A DNA stretch of 64,000 nt from Duganella levis. Lineage in GTDB: Bacteria; Pseudomonadota; Gammaproteobacteria; Burkholderiales; Burkholderiaceae_D. Positions 23,445-31,782 of the stretch are shown here, piece by piece. The DNA lies in the NCBI RefSeq assembly GCF_009857605.1, contig NZ_WWCT01000001.1, positions 310,001-374,000 on the forward strand. The letters are read 5' to 3'. The notes below the pieces were generated by a model. It made no database searches. It saw only the letters and a list, made by a program, of their open reading frames with translations, and was not told the DNA's origin. Every line of letters starts with the position of its first letter. Within the stretch, counting starts at the first letter, position 1. The position numbers were made by a program, and so were the translations under genes.

Positions 23445-24161
23445 CTAATTAAATCGATAACTCACCGCCAGCAAACCGGAATCCAGCTTGCCGCGTCGCA
23501 CCAGCGGACTGGCGGCGACCGAGGTGGCCAGCCATGTGCGCCGCAGGTTGCCGTTCAGGTACCAATGGCCGCCCAGATGACATTCGGCGAAGAGCGCGGC
23601 GAATGGGCTGTCGGCAGCACCGGGCTGATACGCGGCGGTGCCGTTGTAGTAGCGGACATAGGCGGACGAGCGGTATTCCAGGCCGGCTTGGGGATACAGC
23701 GCTACCGGCCCAATATCGATTTCAGCCGCATACATCAGGTCGACCAGATGGCCGCCGGATTTGCCAACGTCGCGGTAGGCGTTGACCATGAACGCTCCCA
23801 CCGGCGTCACTTGCAGCGTACCCAGCCCGATTGGCAGTGAATCGCGGCGGCGCTGCGTGTCCGGCATGGGCGGCGTGTAGCCGTCGGACAGCACCCGGGT
23901 CAGCAGTTCGACATGGCCTGCGCCGACCGGCACTAATTTAACGCCGAACATGTCGATGCGGGCAAACACCGGGCCGGCGTCAAAGTTCAGGTAAGGGACT
24001 GCGGTTGTCTGGCGCGACTGCGCGCGGGCCGGCGTCGGCGCGGCATTCACGCCGGCGCCGATATCGCCAACCAGCTTCCAGTCTGCGCTGTCCGTCGATT
24101 CGGCATGCAGGCCTTGAGCCAGCAGCAGGCCGCACAGCACGAGTTGAGGTTTAAGTGGCAT
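23445..24161 (-). CDS. MipA/OmpV family outer-membrane protein
   Basis: This is a 238-residue protein with a signal peptide (ending GLHA-EST). It has the MipA pattern of alternating beta-strands: a mature start with WKLVGDIGAGVN, VPYLNFDAGPVFARIDMFGVKL, and a final strand LAVSYRFN with a penultimate aromatic typical of outer-membrane barrels. Its start overlaps the end of the histidine-phosphatase gene by 11 bp, so the two are probably co-transcribed. The role could be a scaffold for murein enzymes (as MipA) or a small porin. Confidence 0.8.
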   Translation of the reverse strand: MPLKPQLVLCGLLLAQGLHAESTDSADWKLVGDIGAGVNAAPTPARAQSRQTTAVPYLNFDAGPVFARIDMFGVKLVPVGAGHVELLTRVLSDGYTPPMPDTQRRRDSLPIGLGTLQVTPVGAFMVNAYRDVGKSGGHLVDLMYAAEIDIGPVALYPQAGLEYRSSAYVRYYNGTAAYQPGAADSPFAALFAECHLGGHWYLNGNLRRTWLATSVAASPLVRRGKLDSGLLAVSYRFN

Positions 24162-24738
24162 TTTCCATCCATTCGGGAACGTTTGCTATCCAGTGCCATC
24201 CGCGCGCTGAGCGGCGCAATTCAACCATCGTCAGTGGCGCGATCTCAATCCGCGAATGCGCGGCAAGCGGCGCACCGAGCGCGTGAATAATAGCCGCTCG
24301 GGCGACCGAGGCATGTGTCAGGGCGATGATTGTCGCTGGCGTGTCGGGCAGATCGTCCAGCCATGCACCGACGCGGCGGGCCATTGCTTCGAAGGATGCG
24401 CCGCCATGCGGAGCCGCCTGTGGATCGCTGAGCCAGGTTGCCAGGGCGTCCGGTTCTGTGGCGGCGATATCGGCAAGGCGCTGTCCGGCCCACCGGCCGT
24501 AGTCGGTTTCATTCAGCGCCGGCGCGATGGTGGCCTCAACGTTGAGCAGGCGCGCGGTATCGCCCACGCAACTGGCGGCGCTGCGGAATGCGGTCGTTGC
24601 CGGCATCGCGGCGACACGGGAGCGCCAGGTTTGTGTCGCCTCCATGCCGCGCTGGTCGAGCGCATCGTCGGCGGGAAAGCGTCCGCTGCGCATGGCCGCC
24701 GTTGCCGCATGGCTGATCAGGAATATCCGTAAGGGCAT
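24151..24738 (-). CDS. Histidine phosphatase family protein (CobC-like context)
   Basis: This is a 195-residue phosphoglycerate-mutase-fold protein. The catalytic motif normally RHG reads SHA (LISHAAT), keeping the phospho-accepting His but losing the Arg. The proton-donor Glu lies near ALNETDYGRWAGQ and the second His in ALTHASVARAAI. It is divergent from a cobalamin riboswitch and cbtBA, which makes alpha-ribazole phosphatase or another corrinoid step attractive, but the missing Arg makes catalysis uncertain. Confidence 0.75.
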   Translation of the reverse strand: MPLRIFLISHAATAAMRSGRFPADDALDQRGMEATQTWRSRVAAMPATTAFRSAASCVGDTARLLNVEATIAPALNETDYGRWAGQRLADIAATEPDALATWLSDPQAAPHGGASFEAMARRVGAWLDDLPDTPATIIALTHASVARAAIIHALGAPLAAHSRIEIAPLTMVELRRSARGWHWIANVPEWMENAT

Positions 24739-24764
24739 GAATCAATTTTCGAAAGAATAGTGCG

Positions 24765-24888
24765 TATAATGACGAGGTCGAAATGCGGAAACCGGTGCAA
24801 GCCCGGTGCGGTCGTGCCACTGTAAAGCCAGACCCAAGTTTCGAACTTCAGACCTTCAATTGTATCGTGGGGCACGCACCCCGGAAAG
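24765..24888 (+). promoter_or_regulatory. Promoter and cobalamin riboswitch controlling cbtBA
   Basis: A TATAAT -10 box is at 24765-24770. The RNA that follows carries the cobalamin riboswitch core: GGAAACCGGTGCAAGCCCGG, then GGTCGTGCCACTGTAA containing the B12 box GCCACTG. The flanks GAGGTCGAAA and TTTCGAACTTCAGACCT can pair as P1, giving a compact aptamer at about 24774-24860. A GGGG/CCCC hairpin (24869-24882) directly precedes the GGAAAG Shine-Dalgarno (24883-24888) of cbtB and may be the translational expression platform. Confidence 0.85.
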
Positions 24889-24895
24889 AATCAAC

Positions 24896-25111
24896 ATGAA
24901 CGTTGGCACGCTCAGCCCAACCTTGGCGCCTGTCGTCAGTCCTATCCCTCTTCGCGAACTCATGCCATGGCTGGTGTTCGCTGGCCTCCTGATGCTGCTG
25001 GCGATTTACTTCGTCGGCGCAGAACAAGGCGCCACCTCGCTGATCCCTGGCATGTATGTGCACGAATTCGTGCACGATGGCCGCCATCTGCTGGGTTTTC
25101 CCTGCCACTGA
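24896..25111 (+). CDS. cbtB: Cobalt transporter subunit CbtB
   Basis: This is a 71-residue protein with one transmembrane helix (MPWLVFAGLLMLLAIYFVGA) and the characteristic C-terminal metal-binding tail MYVHEFVHDGRHLLGFPCH, rich in His. CbtB is found under B12 riboswitches in proteobacteria and works with CbtA in cobalt uptake. ATG 24896 follows GGAAAG. cbtA starts 12 bp downstream. Confidence 0.92.
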   Translation: MNVGTLSPTLAPVVSPIPLRELMPWLVFAGLLMLLAIYFVGAEQGATSLIPGMYVHEFVHDGRHLLGFPCH

Positions 25112-25123
25112 TCCGGAGTTCAT

Positions 25124-25843
25124 ATGGTCGGTAAGTTTTTAGTACGCGGCATGCTCGCGGGCGTCGTCGCGGGCCTACTGACCTTCGGCTTCGCGCGCTG
25201 GTATGGTGAGCCGCAGGTGGAACAGGCGATCTCATTGGAAACACACGCAGAGGCACATGGCGCGGAACACGGTCACGCGCATGAAGAGGAAGAACTGGTC
25301 AGCCGCCCTACCCAGGCTGGTATCGGCTTGCTGACCGGCGTGGTGGTGTTTGGCGCTGCCGTCGGCGGTTTGTTCGCGCTGGTGTTCGCCTATGCCTACG
25401 GTCGCGTGGGCCAGCTTGGCGCCAGGGCATTGTCGGCCTGGTTGGCGCTGGCTGCCTTCATCACCCTGGCGCTGGTGCCGATGCTCAAGTATCCTGCCAA
25501 TCCGCCCTCGGTGGGCATGGCGGAGACGATTGGCTATCGCACCGGCCTGTTTTTCCTGCTGATCGCGATATCGATCACTACCACGGTGTTTGCGCTGAAG
25601 ATGCGCGGCACGCTGGCCACGCGGCTCGGTTCATGGAATGCTTCGATCAGCGCCGCCGTCATTTACGTTGCGATCATCGCTGTGATCCTGAATGTTTTGC
25701 CGCCGCTAAACGAAGTTGCCACCAATTTCCCCGCAGTGTTGTTGTGGCAATTCCGTCTCGCGGCGTTAGGCATGCAATTCCTGCTATGGACCACCATCGG
25801 CCTGCTGTTTGGATGGCTGGTTGCGCAGCGGCAGCCTGGTTAA
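25124..25843 (+). CDS. cbtA: Cobalt transporter subunit CbtA
   Basis: This is a 239-residue membrane protein with about five to six transmembrane segments. It has the CbtA N-terminus (FLVRGMLAGVVAGLLTFGFARWYGEPQVEQAI) and a His-rich loop HAEAHGAEHGHAHEEEE for metal capture. The later P-A-N-P-P motif (LKYPANPPSVG) is a CbtA hallmark. It should be expressed with cbtB when cobalamin is scarce. Confidence 0.93.
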   Translation: MVGKFLVRGMLAGVVAGLLTFGFARWYGEPQVEQAISLETHAEAHGAEHGHAHEEEELVSRPTQAGIGLLTGVVVFGAAVGGLFALVFAYAYGRVGQLGARALSAWLALAAFITLALVPMLKYPANPPSVGMAETIGYRTGLFFLLIAISITTTVFALKMRGTLATRLGSWNASISAAVIYVAIIAVILNVLPPLNEVATNFPAVLLWQFRLAALGMQFLLWTTIGLLFGWLVAQRQPG

Positions 25844-25855
25844 GTGAACTGACAC

Positions 25856-26689
25856 TCAGAGTGCATTGCGGCGCCGGGCATCCTCGATGATGCGCTGCGC
25901 CGTGAGCACCATGGGCCGGTCAATCAATCGGCCATCTAGTGCTACCGCGCCACCGCGCGCGCTTTCGGCGGCTTCCAGCACCCGGTTGGCCCAGCGTAGT
26001 TCGTTTGCGGACGGCACAAAAGTCCGATTGATGATCGGCACCTGGTTGGGGTGAATGCAGAGTTTGCCACCGAAGCCGAGGCGCTTGGTGTAGGCCGCGT
26101 CGCGCGCAATCTTTTCCAGGTCGTCGATTTCGGTGGTGACGCCATCCACCGGGCTCAATAGGCCAGCGATCCTGGAAGCCAGCACCACTTGCGAACGGAA
26201 GAACAGCAGTTCATCCTCATCGCCATCGATACCCATGTCATGCTTGAAGTCGATGGCGCCAAACAGCAGCCGCTGGACCCGCGGCGCCTTCGCCAGTTCG
26301 GCGATGCGCGAAAATCCAAGTGCGGTCTCGACCAGCGGATAAACCGGTGCGCCAGCCGAGGCGCTGGCGATATCGTCGGCGCGCTCGGCCTTCGGCAGCA
26401 CGATGCCGGCGATGTCGGGGCGGCGGCACACCCGCAAATCCTCGCCAAAACAGCCCGAATTAACGCAGTTGACTTTGACCAGGATGGGCACCTGATTCGC
26501 GCGCGCTTCCTCGCTGTCGAGCCAGTTGGTCAGGCTGTTGCGACCGGCCGTCTTGTCGCCGGCCCCAACTGCATCTTCCAGATCGATAATGACGGCATTG
26601 GCGCCGGAGGCAACGGCCTTGGAAAATCGCTCTGGGCGGTTGGCGGGAACAAACAGGTAGGAATGAACGAACGGCAAGGCGGTAGTCAT
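25856..26689 (-). CDS. HpcH/HpaI aldolase / citrate lyase beta-like (CitE-like) protein
   Basis: This is a 277-residue TIM-barrel protein: SYLFVPANRPERFSKAVASGANAVIIDLEDAV, then VKVN, IVLPKAE, VYPLVETALGF, LLFGAIDFKHDMG, and GGKLCIHPNQVPIINRTF. Conserved Mg-binding Glu and Asp are present. Stand-alone CitE-like proteins cleave malyl-, citramalyl- or methylmalyl-CoA-type thioesters; CitD and CitF are absent here. GGGAG precedes the ATG. It has no operon partner. Confidence 0.87.
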   Translation of the reverse strand: MTTALPFVHSYLFVPANRPERFSKAVASGANAVIIDLEDAVGAGDKTAGRNSLTNWLDSEEARANQVPILVKVNCVNSGCFGEDLRVCRRPDIAGIVLPKAERADDIASASAGAPVYPLVETALGFSRIAELAKAPRVQRLLFGAIDFKHDMGIDGDEDELLFFRSQVVLASRIAGLLSPVDGVTTEIDDLEKIARDAAYTKRLGFGGKLCIHPNQVPIINRTFVPSANELRWANRVLEAAESARGGAVALDGRLIDRPMVLTAQRIIEDARRRNAL

Positions 26690-26778
26690 GGAACGCTCCC
26701 AATTTGGAATGTATCCATACCTTACCTCAAAGTTAAAAACGATGCGTTCAAGCAGCGCGTTATATCGGGTAGAATTAC

Positions 26779-26791
26779 CGTTACGCGTTAC
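26779..26791. repeat. GTTAC-GC-GTTAC direct-repeat site upstream of the RGRP gene
   Basis: CGTTACGCGTTAC contains two GTTAC half-sites seven bases apart. Its reverse complement recurs exactly (13 bp) at 27082-27094 over the gene's stop codon, and a palindromic variant lies inside the gene at 26932-26943. Confidence 0.6.
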
Positions 26792-26813
26792 TTTATTTAA
26801 CTGATAAACTCAG

Positions 26814-27092
26814 ATGATAGAAAACAAAAAACGTGGCCGTCCGGTGACCGGACATGCCATGAGCAGCGCCGAACGCCAAAAAGCCTACCGTGACCGCAAG
26901 CGTGAGGAAAAGGCGGCCATCGCTAGTTCCCGTAACGCGTTACAGCAATCGCCGGACGACGGCTCGCCGCGCCGCCTGCTGGCGGAACTGGACCGGGCCC
27001 AGCGAACCGTCGAACGGCTCACCGAGGAAAACCATGATTTGCGCGAGCAACTCAGGTTGGCCCAAGCCCGGACCAAAAAGCGTAACGCGTAA
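26814..27092 (+). CDS. Small basic RGRP-motif coiled-coil protein
   Basis: This is a 92-residue protein. The N-terminus KKRGRPVTGHAMSSAERQ then KAYRDRKREEKAA is strongly basic, with an AT-hook-like RGRP motif. After a short linker, residues about 52-85 form a heptad-patterned helix (LLAELDRAQRTVERLTEENH then DLREQLRLAQ). The layout recalls a bZIP: basic DNA-contact region plus coiled coil. I recognise similar short proteins in proteobacterial accessory DNA but know no named function. There is no good Shine-Dalgarno. Three variants of one short DNA site flank or lie in the gene, suggesting autoregulation. Confidence 0.7.
   Translation: MIENKKRGRPVTGHAMSSAERQKAYRDRKREEKAAIASSRNALQQSPDDGSPRRLLAELDRAQRTVERLTEENHDLREQLRLAQARTKKRNA
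26932..26943. repeat. GTAAC-GC-GTTAC palindrome inside the RGRP gene
   Basis: GTAACGCGTTAC is a perfect 12-bp palindrome built from the same half-site as the flanking repeats, within codons 40-44 of the gene. Confidence 0.6.
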
Positions 27093-27094
27093 CG
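27082..27094. repeat. GTAAC-GC-GTAAC direct-repeat site at the 3' end of the RGRP gene
   Basis: GTAACGCGTAACG is the exact reverse complement of the upstream repeat at 26779-26791 and contains the TAA stop codon of the gene. Confidence 0.6.
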
Positions 27095-27100
27095 AAAATA

Positions 27101-28207
27101 CTAGTACAGCACGACGGAACGGATCGACTCGCCGCTCTTCATCAGATCGAAGCCTTCGTTGATGCGTTCCAGCGGCAGGCGGTGGGTGATCAGGTCGTCG
27201 ATGTTGAGTTTGCCTTCCATATACCAGTCAACGATTTTCGGCACGTCGGTACGGCCACGGGCGCCGCCGAAGGCTGAGCCTTTCCATTCGCGGCCGGTCA
27301 CCAGCTGGAATGGACGGGTCGAAATCTCCTGCCCCGCCGCCGCCACGCCGATGATGAACGATTGGCCCCAGCCTTTGTGCGTGCACTCCAGCGCCTGGCG
27401 CATCAGCGTGGTGTTGCCGACGCACTCGAAGCTGTAGTCGGCGCCGCCGTCGGTCAGTTGAACGATCTGGTCCACCACATTTTCGGCTTCGTTCGGGTTG
27501 ATGAAATGGGTCATGCCGAACTTGCGCGCCATTTCCTGGCGGGCCGGGTTGATGTCGACACCGATGATCTTGTCCGCGCCAACCATCTTGGCCGCCTGGA
27601 TCACGTTCAGGCCGATGCCGCCGAGGCCGAACACCACCACATTAGCGCCCGCCTCGACCTTGGCCGAGAACAGTACCGCACCGACGCCGGTGGTCACGCC
27701 GCAACCGATGTAGCAAACTTTATCGAACGGCGCATCCGAGCGGATCTTGGCCAGCGCAATCTCCGGCACCACGATGTAGTTGGAGAAGGTGGACGTGCCC
27801 ATGTAGTGGAACAGCGGCTTGCCGTCCAGCGAGAAGCGGCTGGTAGCGTCCGGCATCAGGCCACGGCCCTGGGTCGAGCGGATCGCCTGGCACAGGTTGG
27901 TTTTGCGCGACAGGCAGAATTTGCACTGACGGCATTCCGGCGTGTACAGCGGAATGACGTGGTCGTCTTTTTTCAGCGTGGTCACGCCGGGACCGACGTC
28001 CACCACCACGCCGGCGCCTTCATGGCCCAGGATGGCGGGGAAAATCCCTTCCGGATCGGCGCCGGACAGGGTGTAGTAATCGGTATGGCAAATGCCGGTG
28101 GCTTTCAGCTCGACCAGCACCTCGCCCGCGCGCGGGCCGGCCAGGTCAACTTCTTCGATGGTCAGCGGCGCGCCGGCGCGCCATGCAACTGCTGCTTTGG
28201 TTTTCAT
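27101..28207 (-). CDS. frmA: S-(hydroxymethyl)glutathione dehydrogenase (class III alcohol dehydrogenase)
   Basis: This is a 368-residue protein (E. coli FrmA is 369). The start at ATG 28207 has GGGAG upstream and gives MKTKAAVAWRAGAPLTIEEVDL. Zinc ligands lie in ATGICHTDYYTLSG and GHEGAGVV; structural cysteines are in PECRQCKFCLSRKTNLC; the Rossmann motif is FGLGGIGLNVIQAAK. It oxidises S-hydroxymethylglutathione and reduces S-nitrosoglutathione in the cytoplasm. The S-formylglutathione hydrolase gene is not adjacent. It is divergent from a GlxA-type regulator. Confidence 0.95.
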   Translation of the reverse strand: MKTKAAVAWRAGAPLTIEEVDLAGPRAGEVLVELKATGICHTDYYTLSGADPEGIFPAILGHEGAGVVVDVGPGVTTLKKDDHVIPLYTPECRQCKFCLSRKTNLCQAIRSTQGRGLMPDATSRFSLDGKPLFHYMGTSTFSNYIVVPEIALAKIRSDAPFDKVCYIGCGVTTGVGAVLFSAKVEAGANVVVFGLGGIGLNVIQAAKMVGADKIIGVDINPARQEMARKFGMTHFINPNEAENVVDQIVQLTDGGADYSFECVGNTTLMRQALECTHKGWGQSFIIGVAAAGQEISTRPFQLVTGREWKGSAFGGARGRTDVPKIVDWYMEGKLNIDDLITHRLPLERINEGFDLMKSGESIRSVVLY

Positions 28208-28323
28208 GCGTGCTCCCGTTAAAAGATGGCAGCATTGTGCAGGCTGGCGCCGCGCGCGTGGCTGTCTCCGCATCAGAATGGCAGGAATTGGTACAATAAT
28301 GACCGGATTTTTCTCACTGCCCT

Positions 28324-29343
28324 ATGAACTTATCTTCATCCCAGCCGTCGATCACGGTTGATATCGTGGTCTACCCAGGCTTTAAAGCGATGGAGGCCAT
28401 CGGCCCGATGTCGGTCTTTGAATACGCCAACCTGCATTTGCAACGGCGCGGCAAAGCGCCCGGCTACGATGTCCGCATCGCTTCCGACAAGACCGGCATG
28501 GTGCGTTCCGATACGCTGATGGCGCTGGAAGCGACCAAGGCACTCAGTCCGCTGGCGCTGCCTGACAACGCCATCATCGTCGGCGCGCGCCATATCCAGC
28601 AGGCGCTGGTGGACAGTGCCGCCATTACCGAATGGGTTGCAGCGGTCGCGGCGCGCATTCCGCGCCTGGCCGCGCTGTGTTCGGGCGCCTTCTTTCTGGC
28701 GGCGGCCGGCGTGTTGGACGGCAAGCGCGCCACCACTCACTGGAGCGTAGCCGATCGCCTGAAGGCGGCCTATCCGGCAATAGAAGTCGACGCCGACGCC
28801 ATTTTCATCCGCTCCGGCAATGTGTGGACCTCGGCCGGCGTCACGGCCGGCATCGACCTCGCGCTGGCGCTGGTGGAAGAAGACTACGGCCGCGACCTGG
28901 CGCTGGAAGTGGCGACCGAGATGGTGGTCTACCTGAAACGGCCGGGCGGCCAATCGCAATTCAGCTCGCATCTGTTGAGCGAACGCACCACCCGTCCCAA
29001 CATCCGCGAACTGCAAAACTGGATACTGGACAATCTGCACGAGCGCCTGTCGGTGTCGCAGCTGGCGCAAAAAGCCATGATGAGCGAACGCCACTTCGCC
29101 CGCGTGTTCCAGCAGGAGGTGGGCCTGAGCACGCAGGAATTCATCGAGATGTGCCGCTTCGAACGCGCCACGCAATTGCTGGCCGACCTCGATCTGGCAT
29201 TGAAAACCGTGGCTGCGCGCGCCTGCTTCAGCGATGAGGCCCATATGCGCCGCGTCTTCATGAAGAAGCTGGGCATTACGCCGAAAGTCTACCGCGAACG
29301 TTTCGCTACCACCGGTATCGAACGTCCGTCACCCCAAAGCTAG
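28324..29343 (+). CDS. GlxA-type transcriptional regulator (DJ-1/PfpI plus AraC HTH)
   Basis: This is a 339-residue protein. Residues about 10-190 form a DJ-1/PfpI-like amidotransferase fold with the nucleophile-elbow-like ALCSGAFFLAAAGVLDGKRATTHW, which acts as the sensor. The C-terminal double HTH includes LSVSQLAQKAMMSERHFARVFQQEVG and ACFSDEAHMRRVFMKKLGITPKVYRERF. It lies divergently next to frmA across 116 bp and may control it. Its 3' end overlaps the convergent histidine-kinase gene by 15 bp. Confidence 0.9.
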   Translation: MNLSSSQPSITVDIVVYPGFKAMEAIGPMSVFEYANLHLQRRGKAPGYDVRIASDKTGMVRSDTLMALEATKALSPLALPDNAIIVGARHIQQALVDSAAITEWVAAVAARIPRLAALCSGAFFLAAAGVLDGKRATTHWSVADRLKAAYPAIEVDADAIFIRSGNVWTSAGVTAGIDLALALVEEDYGRDLALEVATEMVVYLKRPGGQSQFSSHLLSERTTRPNIRELQNWILDNLHERLSVSQLAQKAMMSERHFARVFQQEVGLSTQEFIEMCRFERATQLLADLDLALKTVAARACFSDEAHMRRVFMKKLGITPKVYRERFATTGIERPSPQS

Positions 29344-30759
29344 AAACTGCAAGCTGAACGTGGTCCGCGCGCCCGGCACGCTGACCACGCTGACTTCGCC
29401 GTCATGCAGCTGCATGATGGCGCGCACGATCGCCAGGCCCAGTCCGGTCGAGGCATTGCTGGCGCGAGCATAATCGGCGCGATAATAGCGTTCGAAGATA
29501 TGCGGCATATGCTCGGCAGCGATGCCCTCGCCAGTATTGGTGACGTCGATTTGCAGCCCTTGCAGGCTGGCCTGCATCGCCAGCGTGATGCGGCCGCCGG
29601 CCGGCGTGTGCGTAATCGCATTCGACAACAGATTGCCCAATGCACGCCGCAGCAAGGTGGCGTCCGCGTACAGGTGCGCCTCGCCGGCAATCTCGCGGAC
29701 CTCCAGCGTGATGCCGGCCTCCTCCGCCAACCCGGAAAAATAATTGCAGACGCGCCGCAATTCGGCCCTCGGGTCCAGCATCGCGCGCGCGATCGCCAGT
29801 TGGGCGTTGTCGACCCGCGCCAGGAACAGCGTGTTCTCGATCATGTGCGCCAGATGCTCGTATTCTTCCAGGTTGGAGGCCGCCATGGCCTGATATTCCT
29901 CGTTGCTGCGCGGTTGCGACAACGCTACCTGGGTTTCCACCATCAGCGTGTTGACCGGCGTGCGCATGTCGTGAGCGAGATCGGCGGCGAAGCCGGACAG
30001 GCGCTGCACGCCGTCTTCCAGCCGGTCCAGCATGGCGTTGAAGGCGGCGGCCAGCTCGCGCAGCTCGGCCGGTCCGCGCTCGACCGACAGGCGGGTGTTC
30101 AACCGGTGCGTGCTGATGTTGTTGGCCTGGCTGATCACCAGATGCAGCGGCTGCATGCCGCGCCGGACGATCAGAAAGCCGAACACCGCCACCAGCGTGG
30201 CGCCGAACGCCACCGCACAGGACAGGTTCAGCAGGTAGTGCCGCAGGAATTCCGAATGCCGCGAACGCGGCCGGGAGATGGCAATCTGCACCGGTGTGCC
30301 GGCGGCGTCGCCCAGCGTGCCTTCGGCGTTCAGCACCCGCAATTCGTCGGGCGCCCAGGATTGTTTGTGGACGTCTTCTGCCACCGGCGTGCGTGTGGCC
30401 GGCACCACATTATGCAAAGGAACGAAGGCTGGTGCGTTGGCGCGCGACGGCGCTTGCAGCAGCAGGCGGCCGTCTGGTCCGATCAGGCGCAACGTCAGAC
30501 CGTCGCTGCCGTGTACGGCATGTTTGAACGGCGCTGGCAATTTTACGATGGCGTCCAGCGAGGTAAAGTCCGACAGCAAAGTGCGCGTCAGCACCACTTT
30601 ATCGACCAGGCGGTCGTCGTCGCGCAGCTCGATTTTTTGCACTAGCAACTGGTACAGGTAGGTGCCGACGGCGGTAAAGGTCAGCATGGCCACCAGTGAA
30701 AACAGCAAGGTCAGGCGGAATGCAATGGAACCGGAGCGGATGCTGGCCACCGGATTCAC
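29329..30759 (-). CDS. Heavy-metal-type sensor histidine kinase (CusS-like)
   Basis: This is a 476-residue inner-membrane kinase: a first transmembrane helix (about 10-33), a periplasmic domain (about 35-185), a second helix (about 188-205), HAMP, HisKA with phospho-acceptor in [17 protein letters not shown], and HATPase motifs including [17 protein letters not shown] and [16 protein letters not shown]. It fits the CusS/CopS/CzcS family. Its start overlaps the response-regulator stop by four bases. With a CzcE-like gene upstream the stimulus is probably Cu, Co, Zn or Cd. Confidence 0.9.
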   Translation of the reverse strand: MNPVASIRSGSIAFRLTLLFSLVAMLTFTAVGTYLYQLLVQKIELRDDDRLVDKVVLTRTLLSDFTSLDAIVKLPAPFKHAVHGSDGLTLRLIGPDGRLLLQAPSRANAPAFVPLHNVVPATRTPVAEDVHKQSWAPDELRVLNAEGTLGDAAGTPVQIAISRPRSRHSEFLRHYLLNLSCAVAFGATLVAVFGFLIVRRGMQPLHLVISQANNISTHRLNTRLSVERGPAELRELAAAFNAMLDRLEDGVQRLSGFAADLAHDMRTPVNTLMVETQVALSQPRSNEEYQAMAASNLEEYEHLAHMIENTLFLARVDNAQLAIARAMLDPRAELRRVCNYFSGLAEEAGITLEVREIAGEAHLYADATLLRRALGNLLSNAITHTPAGGRITLAMQASLQGLQIDVTNTGEGIAAEHMPHIFERYYRADYARASNASTGLGLAIVRAIMQLHDGEVSVVSVPGARTTFSLQFLALG

Positions 30760-31427
30760 GCCCGCGCCTCCAGCACGTAGCCCATGCCGCGCACCGTGTG
30801 CACTAGTTTGACCGGATAGGGATCGTCGATCTTGGCGCGCAGCCGGCGAATGGCGACATCGACCACGTTGGTGTCGGACTCGAAGTTCATGTCCCAGACG
30901 TGGGAGGCGATCAGCGAGCGCGACAGCACATCGCCTTCACGCTCGGCCAGCAGTTGCAGCAAGGCGAAATCCTGCACCGTCAGGTCGATCCGCACGTCAC
31001 CACGGGAAACGCGGCGGCGCTGCACTTCGATGCACAGGTCGGCCACATTCAACGTGTCGCGGGGACGTGGCGGCGCGCGCCGCAGCAAGGTCCGCAGCCG
31101 CGCCAGCAGTTCGGCGAAGGCGAACGGCTTGATCAGGTAATCGTCAGCACCGAGTTCCAGGCCGCGCACGCGGTCGGCTACCTCATCTCGCGCCGTCAGC
31201 ATCAGCACCGGCGTCTGCTTGCGTTCGCGCAGCTGGCGCAGCACGCTCCAGCCATCGAGACCGGGCAACATAACATCCAGCACGATCAGGGCGTAGTCTT
31301 CGTGCAGCGCCAGGTCAAGGCCGCCCGGCCCAGTGCGGGCCAGGTCGGCCTGAAAGCCGGCTTCCAGCAGCCCTTTACGCAGGTAGTCGCCGGTTTTCGT
31401 TTCATCTTCAACAATCAGGATACGCAT
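30756..31427 (-). CDS. OmpR-family response regulator (CusR/CopR-like)
   Basis: This is a 223-residue protein with receiver domain ([26 protein letters not shown], phospho-Asp in [14 protein letters not shown], Lys in [12 protein letters not shown]) and a winged-helix output domain ending [14 protein letters not shown]. The TGDYL after the acidic pair is typical of the heavy-metal subgroup. It is the middle gene of the minus-strand metal-response operon. Confidence 0.93.
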   Translation of the reverse strand: MRILIVEDETKTGDYLRKGLLEAGFQADLARTGPGGLDLALHEDYALIVLDVMLPGLDGWSVLRQLRERKQTPVLMLTARDEVADRVRGLELGADDYLIKPFAFAELLARLRTLLRRAPPRPRDTLNVADLCIEVQRRRVSRGDVRIDLTVQDFALLQLLAEREGDVLSRSLIASHVWDMNFESDTNVVDVAIRRLRAKIDDPYPVKLVHTVRGMGYVLEARA

Positions 31428-31467
31428 TTGTGAGATTGTCTTCGCTGAAGATTAGGAATGGCTGAAA

Positions 31468-31782
31468 TCAACGGTAGGTCGGGTCGCGATCGACATACAC
31501 CTGCACGCCGCTGGTATCGAAACCGGCCGGCGCAATCGAGGACAGCTGGAAATCGTCGGCCTCGCGCAGGGTGCGGAAATTCCAGGTGAAAGTCTGGCCG
31601 CCGCGCACGAAGGTCACGGTATCGCCGTTATCCACGTTCACATAGCGGGTTTGCGGCGTAATCGTGATGACTTTTCCGGCTGCGGCGGCTGGCAGCACGC
31701 TGCCGAAATGCTGGTCGGCGGCCTGCGCGCCTACGCTGACAGAAAACAGCAACGCCAGGGTAATAACAATACGTTGGGACAT
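31468..31782 (-). CDS. CzcE-family periplasmic metal-binding protein
   Basis: This is a 104-residue protein with a signal peptide (GAQA-ADQH). It matches the CzcE family: FGSVLPAAAAGKVITITPQTRYVNVDNGDTVTFV, then FTWNFRTL, then IAPAGFDTSGVQVYVDRDPTYR. CzcE of Cupriavidus binds copper in the periplasm and is linked with heavy-metal resistance regulation. Here it precedes the response regulator by 40 bp on the same strand. No efflux pump gene is present in the window. Confidence 0.85.
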   Translation of the reverse strand: MSQRIVITLALLFSVSVGAQAADQHFGSVLPAAAAGKVITITPQTRYVNVDNGDTVTFVRGGQTFTWNFRTLREADDFQLSSIAPAGFDTSGVQVYVDRDPTYR

